Shown in pieces: positions 1-8,263 of a stretch of DNA of 64,000 bases. The position numbers and the translations under genes were made by a program. Position 1 is the stretch's first letter. Every line of letters starts with the position of its first letter. Source of the stretch: Reyranella sp. (GTDB lineage: Bacteria; Pseudomonadota; Alphaproteobacteria; Reyranellales; Reyranellaceae); the NCBI RefSeq assembly GCF_030651995.1, contig NZ_JAUSBN010000031.1, positions 1-64,000 on the forward strand, given 5' to 3'. The notes beneath the pieces are model-generated. The model was not told where the DNA came from. It saw nothing but the letters and a program-made list of their open reading frames with translations, and did no database searches.

Positions 1-307
1 AGTCGCGGAACACGGCCAGGTGAAAGGGCCGCTTCGCCGGCTTGCCGGCGACATCGTAGGTATGGACGTTCATCTTCATCGGGTCGGCCATCAGGCCGAC
101 GGTGCAGAAGCCGGGTTCCACCGCTTCCTGTTCGGTGCTGCCGATCACGCAGGAAAAGTTGGTCTTCGCTTCCTTCTGCAATGGCACCTTCCAGGTGATG
201 ACATACTGGTTGGCCCCCACCAGCTCGCACTTGTCAATCATGTAGCCCCGCGCGATGGAACCGTCGGCGGCGATCACGCAGGCGAGACGCTTTTCAAATT
301 CCGCCAT
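1..307 (-). CDS. Conserved hypothetical protein, 3' end outside the window
   Basis: An open minus-strand frame starts at the ATG at 307 (protein begins MAEFEKRLACVIAADG) and runs uninterrupted off the left edge, giving about 102 residues. The visible part has no signal peptide or membrane segment and has four cysteines (in ACVIA, KCELV, SCVIG, FCTVG). I do not recognise the family. It is divergent from the HIT gene, with about 60 bp between starts that would have to hold both promoters. The plus-strand frame over the same bases looks like a shadow. Function unknown; confidence is only that it is coding. Confidence 0.5.
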   Translation of the reverse strand, partial: MAEFEKRLACVIAADGSIARGYMIDKCELVGANQYVITWKVPLQKEAKTNFSCVIGSTEQEAVEPGFCTVGLMADPMKMNVHTYDVAGKPAKRPFHLAVFRD

Positions 308-366
308 CGATCGAACCTTCCCTGTATTGTTGTCATGTCGTTCAGCAGCAACTTCCGGAGCTCTTC

Positions 367-768
367 ATGTCAGCCCCCATGACGTCCGCCTACGATCGCA
401 GCAACGTCTTCGCGCGCATCCTACGCGACGAACTGCCGTGCAAGAAAGTCTACGAAGACGAATTCGTGCTAGCCTTCCACGATATCGCGCCGCTGGCGCC
501 GGTGCATGTGCTGGTGATCCCGAAGGGCGAATACATCAGCCAGGCCGACTTCGGCGCCAAGGCGCCGCCCGAGGTGATCGTCGGCTTCTGGCGCGCCGTG
601 TCGAAGGTCGCGCACGATCTCGGCCTCGATCCCGAGGGCTATCGCCTCGTGGCCAATCATGGACCCAATGGCGGCCAGCTGGTGTTTCACTTCCATGTCC
701 ACATCTTCGGCGGCCGCACCATGAGCCATGCCATGGGCAGCATGCCCAGCCCGGACAAGGCCGGTTGA
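367..768 (+). CDS. HIT family (histidine triad) protein
   Basis: A 133-residue protein of the usual bacterial Hint-like length. HIT enzymes hydrolyse nucleotide phosphoramidates and related nucleotidyl conjugates in the cytoplasm. The signature is clear: the triad H108-F-H110-V-H112 sits in LVFHFHVHIFGG near the C-terminus, and the N-terminal part matches the fold (FARILRDELPCKKVYEDE, then APVHVLVIPK). A second in-frame ATG lies four codons downstream, so the start could be at either. The stop overlaps the TTG start of the following hydrolase, suggesting translational coupling. The family call is secure; the substrate is not known. Confidence 0.93.
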   Translation: MSAPMTSAYDRSNVFARILRDELPCKKVYEDEFVLAFHDIAPLAPVHVLVIPKGEYISQADFGAKAPPEVIVGFWRAVSKVAHDLGLDPEGYRLVANHGPNGGQLVFHFHVHIFGGRTMSHAMGSMPSPDKAG

Positions 769-1805
769 TCCGGCGTCGCGCCCTGCTGGTCACCGGCGCG
801 CTCGCGCCGGCCACCGCATGGGCGCAGACGTCGCCGACCGAGAGCGGGTGGTACGCCAGGGGCAAGACCAAGGAGCGGCCCGTGCGCTTCGCCGGCCGCG
901 GCGACGGTGTCACCCTGGCCGGCACCTTGCTGATGCCGCTGTTCAGCGAGATCCAGTACGTGCCGGGCATCGTGCTGGTCGCCGGCAGCGGGCCGACCGA
1001 CCGCAACGGCAACAATCCTCTGGCGCCGGAGCGCATCGACCTCCTGAAGGACATCGCCGAGCTGCTGGCGCGCAACGGCATCGCCTCGCTGCGCTACGAC
1101 AAGCGCGGCATCGGCCAGTCGACGCCGCGGCCGCGCGGCTCGCTGGAGGCACAGGAAGCCTTCTTCGCCTGGGACAATTTCGTGGGCGACGTCGAGGCCG
1201 CGCATGCCGAGCTGCTGCGCCACGACGAGATCAAGCCCTATGCCACCGCGCTGCTGGGCCATAGCGAGGGCGGGTTGCTGGCGCTCGCGGCGAGCCGGTC
1301 ACTGGCTGCGAAGAAGCTGCACGCGCTGGTGCTGGCCGCCACCCCGGGCCGCCGGCTCGACGCGATCCTGCGCGCGCAGATCGCGCGCAACGCGCCGCCG
1401 TCGCTGCGTCTGCCGACCGATCGCGCCATCGCCGCCATCCTCGAAACCGGGCGCGTGCCCACCAACCTGCCGCCGGAGCTGCAACTCCTGTTCCCGCTCT
1501 ATGCCGGCCCGTTCCTGCAAAGCCTGCTGTCCTTCGATCCGGCCGCGGTGCTCGCCGAGAGCCGCACGCCCTGTCTTCTCCTGCAGGGCGGCGCCGACCG
1601 GCAGGTGGTCCCGATGGAGGACATCCAGCCGCTGATCGACGCGCTGGGAACGCGCGGCGTGTCCGGCGAGGCCGTAGTGATCCCGCAGGTCAGCCACAAC
1701 CTGAAAACCGTGACCGGGCCGCTCGATCCGGGATTCGCCGGGCCGCTCTCGCCCGCCGTCGCCGCGGCTCTGCTGAAGTGGCTGGTGCCGGCGCTCGGCG
1801 CTTGA
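765..1805 (+). CDS. Secreted alpha/beta hydrolase (S33-like)
   Basis: The frame is open from 255, but the upstream part is the HIT gene read out of frame. I place the start at TTG 765, overlapping the HIT stop codon (TTGA), because this gives an export signal at once: Arg-rich MIRRRALL, a hydrophobic stretch, then AWA-Q cleavage near residue 20. The mature protein of about 325 residues has an oxyanion-type GSGPTDRNGN segment near residue 75, nucleophile Ser167 in GHSEGG, a likely acid in GGADRQVVP and catalytic His in VSHNLK. It is probably a periplasmic esterase or peptidase-like hydrolase. The substrate is unknown. The non-ATG start is inferred. Confidence 0.8.
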   Translation: MIRRRALLVTGALAPATAWAQTSPTESGWYARGKTKERPVRFAGRGDGVTLAGTLLMPLFSEIQYVPGIVLVAGSGPTDRNGNNPLAPERIDLLKDIAELLARNGIASLRYDKRGIGQSTPRPRGSLEAQEAFFAWDNFVGDVEAAHAELLRHDEIKPYATALLGHSEGGLLALAASRSLAAKKLHALVLAATPGRRLDAILRAQIARNAPPSLRLPTDRAIAAILETGRVPTNLPPELQLLFPLYAGPFLQSLLSFDPAAVLAESRTPCLLLQGGADRQVVPMEDIQPLIDALGTRGVSGEAVVIPQVSHNLKTVTGPLDPGFAGPLSPAVAAALLKWLVPALGA

Positions 1806-1855
1806 TCGACACTCGCGGCCGGCCGATCATCGAGGCGAGAGACGGAGGCCATGAC

Positions 1856-2722
1856 ATGAGCGTGACAGTGCGGCCCGTGACCGAGTCGGTCGGAGCGGAG
1901 ATTCTCGGCGTCGACCTTCGCAACTTCAGTGACGAGCAGTTCGCCGCGATCGAGCGCGCCTGGTACGCGCATTCGATGATCCTGTTGCGCGGCCAGCAGC
2001 TCAGCGACGACCATCTGCTGGCCTTCAGCCGCCGCTTCGGCGAACTCGATCCGCCGCCCAACCAGGAGCGCGGCCGCATCAGCCCGCCGGGCTACCCCGA
2101 CATCTACGTCGTGTCGAACGTGCTCGACGCCAAGGGCGATCCGATCGGCGCGCTGGGCGACGGCGAAGCGGTCTGGCACACCGACATGAGCTATCTCGAC
2201 GTGCCGCCCGACGCGTCGATGCTCTACTCGCTGGAAATCCCGCCGACCGGCGGCAACACCTGGTTCACCAGCATGCAGGCGGCCTGCGATGCCCTGCCCG
2301 CTGCCTTGCGCGCCAAGATCGAAGGCCGCCGGGTGAAGCACGACGGCACCTACAATTCCGGCGGCTACTTGCGCAAGGGCGTGACGCCGACCGACGATCC
2401 GATGGTTGCGCCGGGCGCCTGGCACCCGGCGATCCTGCGTCACCCGGTCAACGGCCGCGCCACGCTCTATCTCGGGCGCCGCCGCAATTCCTTCGTCGAG
2501 GGCTACACGAAAGAGGAGTCCGACGCGGTGCTGGAAGAGCTGTGGGCGCACGTCACCCAGCCGCGCTTCATCTACCAGCATGTCTGGAAGCTGGGCGACC
2601 TCGTGATGTGGGACAATCGCTCGACCATGCACCGCCGCGATCCGTTCGACAAATCGGCGCGTCGCATCATGCACCGCACGCAGATCAAGGGGACGACGAA
2701 GCCGATCGCCTTCGCCGCCTAA
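1856..2722 (+). CDS. TauD/TfdA-family 2-oxoglutarate-dependent dioxygenase
   Basis: A 288-residue protein, typical family length. These non-haem iron enzymes couple 2-oxoglutarate decarboxylation to substrate hydroxylation. The iron triad is visible: H108 and D110 in VWHTDMSYLD and H259 in NRSTMHRRD, with an Arg-rich segment just after (SARRIMHR) for the 2-oxoglutarate carboxylate. Start at ATG 1856 is chosen over the upstream in-frame ATG because GGAGG lies at 1844-1848 and the protein then begins at the family N-terminus (TVRPVTESVGAEILGVDL). It is followed 42 bp later by an FAD oxidase on the same strand, so the two may act on one substrate. The substrate (taurine, phenoxyacid or other) cannot be assigned. 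Confidence 0.9.
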   Translation: MSVTVRPVTESVGAEILGVDLRNFSDEQFAAIERAWYAHSMILLRGQQLSDDHLLAFSRRFGELDPPPNQERGRISPPGYPDIYVVSNVLDAKGDPIGALGDGEAVWHTDMSYLDVPPDASMLYSLEIPPTGGNTWFTSMQAACDALPAALRAKIEGRRVKHDGTYNSGGYLRKGVTPTDDPMVAPGAWHPAILRHPVNGRATLYLGRRRNSFVEGYTKEESDAVLEELWAHVTQPRFIYQHVWKLGDLVMWDNRSTMHRRDPFDKSARRIMHRTQIKGTTKPIAFAA

Positions 2723-2764
2723 AAAGCAAAAAGACGACAAAATGAAAAAATGATCGGAGGAAAC

Positions 2765-4357
2765 ATGCGGCGGCAGAAGAAGTTCTATGCCTGGGGTTAC
2801 GCCGACGAGGACCTGACCCAAGACGAGATCAGGCCCTGGGAGGCCGAGATCGCCCAGCGCTACGGCCTCTCCGGCTTCGACGTGAAAGCGCCGCCCAAGG
2901 CCGACGAGATCGTGTTGCGCAAGAGCCGCGTCGAGGTGCCGGCGGCGCTGCAGGCGATGGTGCGCACCGATCACCTGACGCGGCTCGAGCACAGCTACGG
3001 CAAGGCCGGCTTCGACACGCTGCGCATGTTCATGCGGTCCGTGCCCAACCCGCCCGACGCGGTGGCTTTCCCGGAAAGCGAAGAGGACATCGTCAAGGTC
3101 CTCGACTGGTGCGACCGCATCGGCGCCAAGGCGATCCCCTACGGCGGCGGCTCGTCGGTCGTGAAGGGCATCGAACCCTCGGCCGCTTTCGACAAGGTCG
3201 TGACCATCTCGACGCGCCACATGGACAAGGTGCTGGAGGTCGACGCGGTGAGCCAGGCCGCGCGCATCCAGGGCGGCATCTACGGACCGGCGATCGAGGA
3301 CGCGCTGCGCGACACGCCGTTCACGATGCGCCACTACATGCAGGCCTATCGCTGCTCGACCCTGGGCGGCTGGATTGCCACGCGCTCGGGCGGCCACTAC
3401 GCCACGCTCTACACACACATCGACGATTTCGTGGAGAGCACGCGGGTCGTGACGCCCGAAGGCACGCTGGAAACGCGCCGCCTGCCGGGCTCCGGCGCCG
3501 GCCCCAGCCCGGACCGGATGTTCATCGGCTCCGAAGGCATTTTAGGCATCATCACCGAAGCCTGGGTGCGCCTGCGCAAGAAGCCGACCTTTCGGGCCTC
3601 GGCCAGCGTGCGCTTCCGCGACTTCCATGCAGGTGCCGACGCGGTGCGCGACATCACCCAGGCGGGGCTCTATCCCGCCAACTGCCGCCTGCTCGAAGCG
3701 CGCGAGGCGCTGCCCGGCATCCCGTGGAGCAACGAGGAGGCCGTGCTGGTGCTGGCCTTCGAATCGCCCGACCATCCGCTCGACGCCTGGATGAAGCGCG
3801 CGCTGGAGATCTGCGCCGCCCATGGCGGCGTCGCCGACCAGAGCGACGACGACGAGAACGCCCATCGGTCCGGCGCCGCCGGGGCCTGGCGCAACAAGTT
3901 CATCCGCGCGCCGCACTATGGCGAGCATGCGGTAGCGCGCGGCATCCTCTCCTCGACCTTCGAGACCTCGATGACCTGGGAGCGCACCCGCGACTTCCAC
4001 ACGAAGATCACGAAGATCGCCAAGGACACGATCAAGGCAGTGACGGGCCGCGACGGCACCGTCACCTGCCGCTTCACGCACGTCTATCCCGACGGACCCT
4101 GCCTCTACTTCACCTTCGGCGGCCTGTACGACCCGAAGAAGGACGCGCTTCAGCAGTTCATGGAGATCCTCTCGACCTGCACCGCCGCGACGGTGGAACA
4201 TGGCGGCACGACCACGCACCATCACGCCGTCGGCCGCTTCCATCGGCCGTTCTACGACAAGCAACGGCCCGAGCTGTTCGCGCGGGCGTTGCGGGGCGCC
4301 AAGCGCGAACTAGACCCGAAGGGGATGATGAACCCGGGCGTGCTGATCGATCCGTGA
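2765..4357 (+). CDS. FAD-binding oxidase, alkyl-dihydroxyacetonephosphate synthase-like
   Basis: A 530-residue VAO/PCMH-type flavoprotein. Start at ATG 2765 is preceded by GGAGG at 2756-2760, so five codons of the longer frame are dropped. The FAD-binding half has PDAVAFPESEEDI and PYGGGSSVVKG, and the C-terminal half has a His-rich TTHHHAVGRFHRPF motif and the closing LDPKGMMNPGVL, a layout shared with alkyl-DHAP synthase-like oxidases. True AGPS makes ether lipids; many bacterial relatives are unassigned oxidases, so I do not claim that reaction. It lies directly downstream of the TauD-type dioxygenase and is convergent with a small membrane-protein gene. Confidence 0.85.
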   Translation: MRRQKKFYAWGYADEDLTQDEIRPWEAEIAQRYGLSGFDVKAPPKADEIVLRKSRVEVPAALQAMVRTDHLTRLEHSYGKAGFDTLRMFMRSVPNPPDAVAFPESEEDIVKVLDWCDRIGAKAIPYGGGSSVVKGIEPSAAFDKVVTISTRHMDKVLEVDAVSQAARIQGGIYGPAIEDALRDTPFTMRHYMQAYRCSTLGGWIATRSGGHYATLYTHIDDFVESTRVVTPEGTLETRRLPGSGAGPSPDRMFIGSEGILGIITEAWVRLRKKPTFRASASVRFRDFHAGADAVRDITQAGLYPANCRLLEAREALPGIPWSNEEAVLVLAFESPDHPLDAWMKRALEICAAHGGVADQSDDDENAHRSGAAGAWRNKFIRAPHYGEHAVARGILSSTFETSMTWERTRDFHTKITKIAKDTIKAVTGRDGTVTCRFTHVYPDGPCLYFTFGGLYDPKKDALQQFMEILSTCTAATVEHGGTTTHHHAVGRFHRPFYDKQRPELFARALRGAKRELDPKGMMNPGVLIDP

Positions 4358-4367
4358 CGGCGGGATG

Positions 4368-4754
4368 TCAGCGCGTCGCGACGGCCGACCGCGGCAGAAA
4401 GAAATACATGACAAGGACGTGACGGACGAGCAGGAGCGCGCCCACGCCCACGAAGAAGAGGCCGTCGGCGACGAGGTAGTCGTCGACTTCGCCGGTGTAG
4501 ATGATGGTGTTGGGGATCTTGATCAGCTCGATGCAGATCTTGGCAATCAGGCCGATGGAGAGCTGGCCAACGCCGTAATTGTGGCACCTATGATTGATCA
4601 GTTCCTGCCAAGCCTCGTCCGGCGTCCCCAGCAGACCGAAGATCTCACGCAGAGTCTTGCATTCCTCTAGGAGGACGCCCCAGCCGATCATGATGATGCC
4701 AATGCCAGTGACGATTTCCATCTCTTCGTGGATGTCAGGCTTCAGCCACAACAA
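4368..4754 (-). CDS. Small membrane protein of unknown function
   Basis: A 128-residue frame with hydrophobic segments at about residues 14-30 (IVTGIGIIMIGWGVLLEE), 65-80 and 100-120, and a basic tail. I do not recognise the family. The longest frame starts at TTG 4754, only 9 bp after the stop of the 31-residue membrane ORF, which would suit coupling; an ATG at 4721 is an alternative start but has no well-spaced ribosome-binding site. The gene ends 10 bp from the convergent FAD oxidase. Local composition (AT-richer, with AAAAAA runs just upstream) differs from the flanking housekeeping genes. Confidence 0.55.
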   Translation of the reverse strand: MLWLKPDIHEEMEIVTGIGIIMIGWGVLLEECKTLREIFGLLGTPDEAWQELINHRCHNYGVGQLSIGLIAKICIELIKIPNTIIYTGEVDDYLVADGLFFVGVGALLLVRHVLVMYFFLPRSAVATR

Positions 4755-4763
4755 CTTGGGGAT

Positions 4764-4859
4764 TTAAGTCAATGTGATGACCATGAGGATGCAGATCAGC
4801 AGGGAAATCAGGCCAAATGCATATTGTGAAAAAAGAACACGCATCAAAGGACGCATCAT
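4764..4859 (-). CDS. 31-residue single-span membrane peptide (micro-ORF)
   Basis: A short frame beginning ATG-ATG at 4859/4856 and ending TAA at 4764. It encodes 31 residues: a basic N-terminus (MMRPLMRVLF) then a continuous hydrophobic helix (GLISLLICILMVITLT). Upstream on the minus strand is a purine-rich AAGAAGAGAG tract ending 6-7 bases before the first ATG, a good ribosome-binding site. It sits directly upstream of the 128-residue membrane protein. Length, topology and spacing suggest a translated leader or small membrane subunit; the function is unknown. Confidence 0.5.
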   Translation of the reverse strand: MMRPLMRVLFSQYAFGLISLLICILMVITLT

Positions 4860-4996
4860 CGCAAACTCTCTTCTTTCTGTTGCCTCGACCAAGCGTGGCC
4901 GCGGCGATGCGACCCTAGTCGAACGGCCGATCGAGGATCAATTTCGGCAGGCGTCATCCACTCGATACTGACGCCTCTCCTCGCTAGAACAGGGCC

Positions 4997-5638
4997 ATGA
5001 TCGACTGGCTGTATTCGCTCCCCGAGACCCTCGTCCTGGCAATGGGCGCCCTTTTGATGGCCGGCGCGATCCTCGCCCTGCCGTCTCTGGTGCACCGGCT
5101 GCCCTACCTGCGGACCAGCAACGAGAACACCGACTTCGTGCTGCGCATGCAGGCCACGCTCTTCACCATGACGAGCCTTGTGCTGGCTTTCACCCTGGTC
5201 GAGGCGGAGAGCAACTTCCGCAAGGCCGACTCGCTGGTGGCGACCGAGGCATCGCAGATCAACCGGCTTGACCGGCTGCTCAATCGTTATGGCGACGAGC
5301 AGGTCACGGAGCTGCGGCGCAGCCTGATGGCCTATGCGAAGGCGATCGTCGACGACGAATGGCCCGTGATGCTGCGCGGCGAGGCCAGCGACAAGGTGCG
5401 CCTCGCCTTCGCGCGCCTCTCGCGCGGCATCTTCGAGATCGAACCGCGGTCCCCCCGCGAGAGGACGATCTATGCCGAAATCCTGGGCTCCTTCGACTCG
5501 ATCGCGGAGTCGCGCGACGCAAGGCTCAATGCCGTCTCGCTCGCCCTGCCCAAGCTCTACTGGCAGGTCGTCTTGTTCGCCGTCCTCATGTTGCTGTTCA
5601 TCACCAGCACCATGCAGCGCAGCGCCTTCCGCGCCTAG
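4997..5638 (+). CDS. DUF4239 (bestrophin-like) membrane protein, C-terminally truncated
   Basis: A 213-residue protein with two N-terminal membrane helices (about 10-30 and 50-67), a soluble helical middle rich in charged residues (EAESNFRKADSLVATEASQINRLDRLL) and a third helix at about 183-205. This is the DUF4239 layout, but family members continue past the third helix with a fourth membrane segment and a short tail; here the frame stops at TAG 5636-5638 straight after QRSAFRA. That stop coincides with the left edge of the lower-G+C segment, so the gene looks cut rather than naturally short. The 137-bp upstream gap is shared with the divergent micro-ORF. Probably non-functional as it stands. 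Confidence 0.75.
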   Translation: MIDWLYSLPETLVLAMGALLMAGAILALPSLVHRLPYLRTSNENTDFVLRMQATLFTMTSLVLAFTLVEAESNFRKADSLVATEASQINRLDRLLNRYGDEQVTELRRSLMAYAKAIVDDEWPVMLRGEASDKVRLAFARLSRGIFEIEPRSPRERTIYAEILGSFDSIAESRDARLNAVSLALPKLYWQVVLFAVLMLLFITSTMQRSAFRA

Positions 5639-7729
5639 CTCCGCCTTCGTAGGCGCCCGCTCGTCTCTCCTCTCCTTGCGTGGCTCGGCCTTTCGCGCCG
5701 GCCGGAACTGGGCGGCAGGGACCTCTTCCAACGAGATGCAATAGGCGGCGCGATTGGCAGCTTGTACGACTTGCCAGTCCGCGTTGCTTATCTTCGGTTC
5801 ACGTTCCACGACACCAAGTGGCACTGATACTGCGAGTGCCTGGGGTGTCACGTTGCGCACATGGCAGGCGAACATCGTCTCCCGGTCGAGCTTGCGCATT
5901 GATTCGAGGAAATCTCGCTCCGAGCGCATTTCCGATGCGAAGACTGTGGCGTCCCTACTCGAAACACCACCGGCATACTTGATGCTCGTACTAGCGAAGA
6001 TCGACGCCCGCAAAGAGGTCGAAAGCTGATCGAGGTTCTGATGTGCGAGGACCATGCCCACCTTGTATTTGCGGGCCTGATTAAGCAGATGATCGACCGT
6101 GACATCAAAGTAGTCGGCAGCCTCATCGATATACACGAAGGCAGGATTGCGCTCGTGCTGGGGCACCGTCGCTCGACGCTGTGAGGCCTGGGCGATGAGT
6201 GCAATGAAGAAGCGTCCGAGGATCGAGGCGCCCTCGTGGCCCAAGAGTTCCTTGGCCGTGTTTACCAGGACGATCTTGCCGCTCTGAAGGGCGCCATACA
6301 TATCCACCTTGCTGCGTGGATGGCTGAACATCCGGTCAAAGGTCGCATTCGAAAGAACGCCCCAGAGACGTGTGAGAACCTGCTTCTTAGTTTCATTGAA
6401 CGTGCGGTCAAAGAAGCGCGTTTCAAAGAAGGCGCGGGCAGTGGGTGGCAGGCGCTCCATGTATGGCCGGAACGGCTCGCCGTCCTCCATGAGTTCACGG
6501 AAAGTGTGGATGGTGGCATCCGGTATCTCAAGGAGGAGGCGGGCGATGTACTTGAAGATGATGCCTTGCCGGGCCGTGAGTTCGGCGCCCAGTAGCGCTC
6601 CGAAAAAGTATTCGTAGAGGTCGATGGTGGCATTGAGGAGCCGCTCCCGATCCACCATCGGCAGCCGCCCCATGCTCCCGCGATCGAAGTCGAACATGTT
6701 GAGCGCGACCGGATATTCGACATCGGTCGGATCAACGATGAGCAGCCGATCGGCAAGGCCAGAGGGATCGTCTGGTGCGAAGAGCGACAGCCGCGAGATG
6801 TTGCGAATCAGATCGCCTTGGGAGTCGATCACCACGACCGAGCGGTTGTCTTCGATGCTCGCCTCAAGGTCTCTCAGGATGCCAAGCTGGAGGAGCTGGG
6901 TCTTACCGTGACCGGAGCCGCCGACAATGTGGGTGTGCTCGAAGCGGACCGGGAACGGGATCGAGAGCGGCAGTCTCGTGTCGAAGAACCTCTTCCATGG
7001 CGTACCATCAAGATACATGGCCGCGACCAGGTCCGGTTGGTCCGGTGTGTATGCTGAAGGTGGCACGAACTTGCGTTCGGTCTCAAAGCGTTCATGCCAC
7101 TCAATGCCTGAAGCCAGGCATGCACGTCGGTCCAATTGCTCCCGTAGTTCGGGAAAGACATCGGCCTTGAGGACCATATCGCTCACAAACGTCGCATACA
7201 GCCGCTCAATAATCTCCGGAACGCTGTCCAGGAGATCAACAAGAGGAACTGTGGGACCGTCTGTGGGAGTGGGATCGGGATCGTCCCAGTCCTCTTTGAA
7301 AAGTGTTGCCGGGAGCGCCTTGAGCACTCCGGCAATTGCGCCGACGACGGGGCTACGCCATTCGACGAGCAGGTGGGCAGGATTCGAGAGGAAGCGCTCC
7401 TTGCGCTTTAGGTACGTGCGGAGATCGACACCTTCATGGGCGGTGAGCGTTTCGAAATGTGGTCGATCGGGAAAGCCGTAGAGTAGGAAGTCAAGGTCAA
7501 CGAGGTCGCCGACGAGCCGACCAATGGCGTTGATGAGGGGGTCGATAGGGATACGTTCCGCCCGTTCGCCCGCCTCAAGGATGACGCCGACACGAAACGC
7601 ACCGAACTTATCATCGGTGTACTCAGACGCATCAAAGGCCGCTTTGATCTTGTCATACAGCGCCTCCATATCGCGCAACTCGCGGGATTTGGTACCACCC
7701 GCGAAGAAATTAAGGAGGTTGTTCCACAC
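5636..7729 (-). CDS. TraG/HerA-type P-loop ATPase A, C-terminus uncertain
   Basis: About 698 residues belong to this gene; the frame then continues to 4856 (957 residues) only because it reads antisense through DUF4239. Domains: a 260-residue N-terminal region without a recognised motif, Walker A at about 270-277 (GGSGHGKT), VVVIDSQGDLI at 298-308, Walker B at 531-536 (FVYIDEA), and a TraG/TraM-like tail (GMVLAHQNLDQL). These hexameric motors move DNA or protein in conjugation, and HerA relatives occur in defence systems. The start is GTG 7729, 8 bp after the stop of the 128-residue partner, implying co-translation. The last natural residue lies at or beyond the junction, so the C-terminus may be missing. 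Confidence 0.75.
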
Positions 7730-7737
7730 GGCGCGCG

Positions 7738-8124
7738 CTAACTGATCTCGATGACCTCTTCGCCGCCAAAATGCGCGGCGGCCTCAAGTACGTTCTTGAA
7801 TGTCTGAGCTGCTTCCCGCACCTGCTCTTCGATCGCAATCATTTCAACGATATCCTTGCAGTCGATGCGCTTTCCATTCTCAAGATCGCCAACGCTGATC
7901 GACAGGTTCGTTGCCTTGTGGGCTAGGCGAGAAGCAACGCCGAGGAGCCCTGAGCCAGGATGGATAACTGTAGTTCGCTCGTATAGAATCGTGTCGGAAA
8001 GCTTGTATTTCTTGATGTTAGCCCGCTCCTCCTCCGAGAGGTCGGCCCGGACGTCGAGCAAGAAGGTGATGGTTTTCGAAAGCATGCCACTGGACTTTTG
8101 GTCCCGGCGCAGAATGAGCTTCAT
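7738..8124 (-). CDS. Small soluble protein paired with ATPase A
   Basis: 128 residues, beginning MKLILRRDQKSSGMLSK, with no signal peptide or membrane helix. A strong ribosome-binding site (AGGGGAGG) precedes the ATG. The sequence looks like a beta-rich N-terminal half (TITFLLDVRADLSEEER) followed by a helical C-terminal half (DIVEMIAIEEQVREAAQTFKN). I do not recognise a named family. It is the first gene of a two-gene operon with ATPase A (8-bp gap) and is divergent from hsdR, with about 140 bp between starts. Position suggests a partner or regulator of the ATPase, which is inference only. Confidence 0.65.
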   Translation of the reverse strand: MKLILRRDQKSSGMLSKTITFLLDVRADLSEEERANIKKYKLSDTILYERTTVIHPGSGLLGVASRLAHKATNLSISVGDLENGKRIDCKDIVEMIAIEEQVREAAQTFKNVLEAAAHFGGEEVIEIS

Positions 8125-8263
8125 TGTCCTCCCCTTTACCGCTCGTCAATGGCGGCTTTTGTGCATTGCCTTTTACTACAGTTTTGCAACCATGCGAAGA
8201 GGGACCTGCGCTTCGACCAGTTGGCCCGTTTGGGGTATCATTGGAAAGTGAAAGAAAGAGCGC

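Noticed and set aside
4856..5635. C-terminal extension of ATPase A to 957 residues
   Set aside because: It reads antisense through DUF4239 and its composition changes to a Gln/His/Asp-rich shadow type at the junction.
8125..8263. Strong sigma-70 promoters in the hsdR/partner divergent gap
   Set aside because: Only weak -35/-10-like strings (for example TATCAT near 8235) without good spacing; not listed as features.
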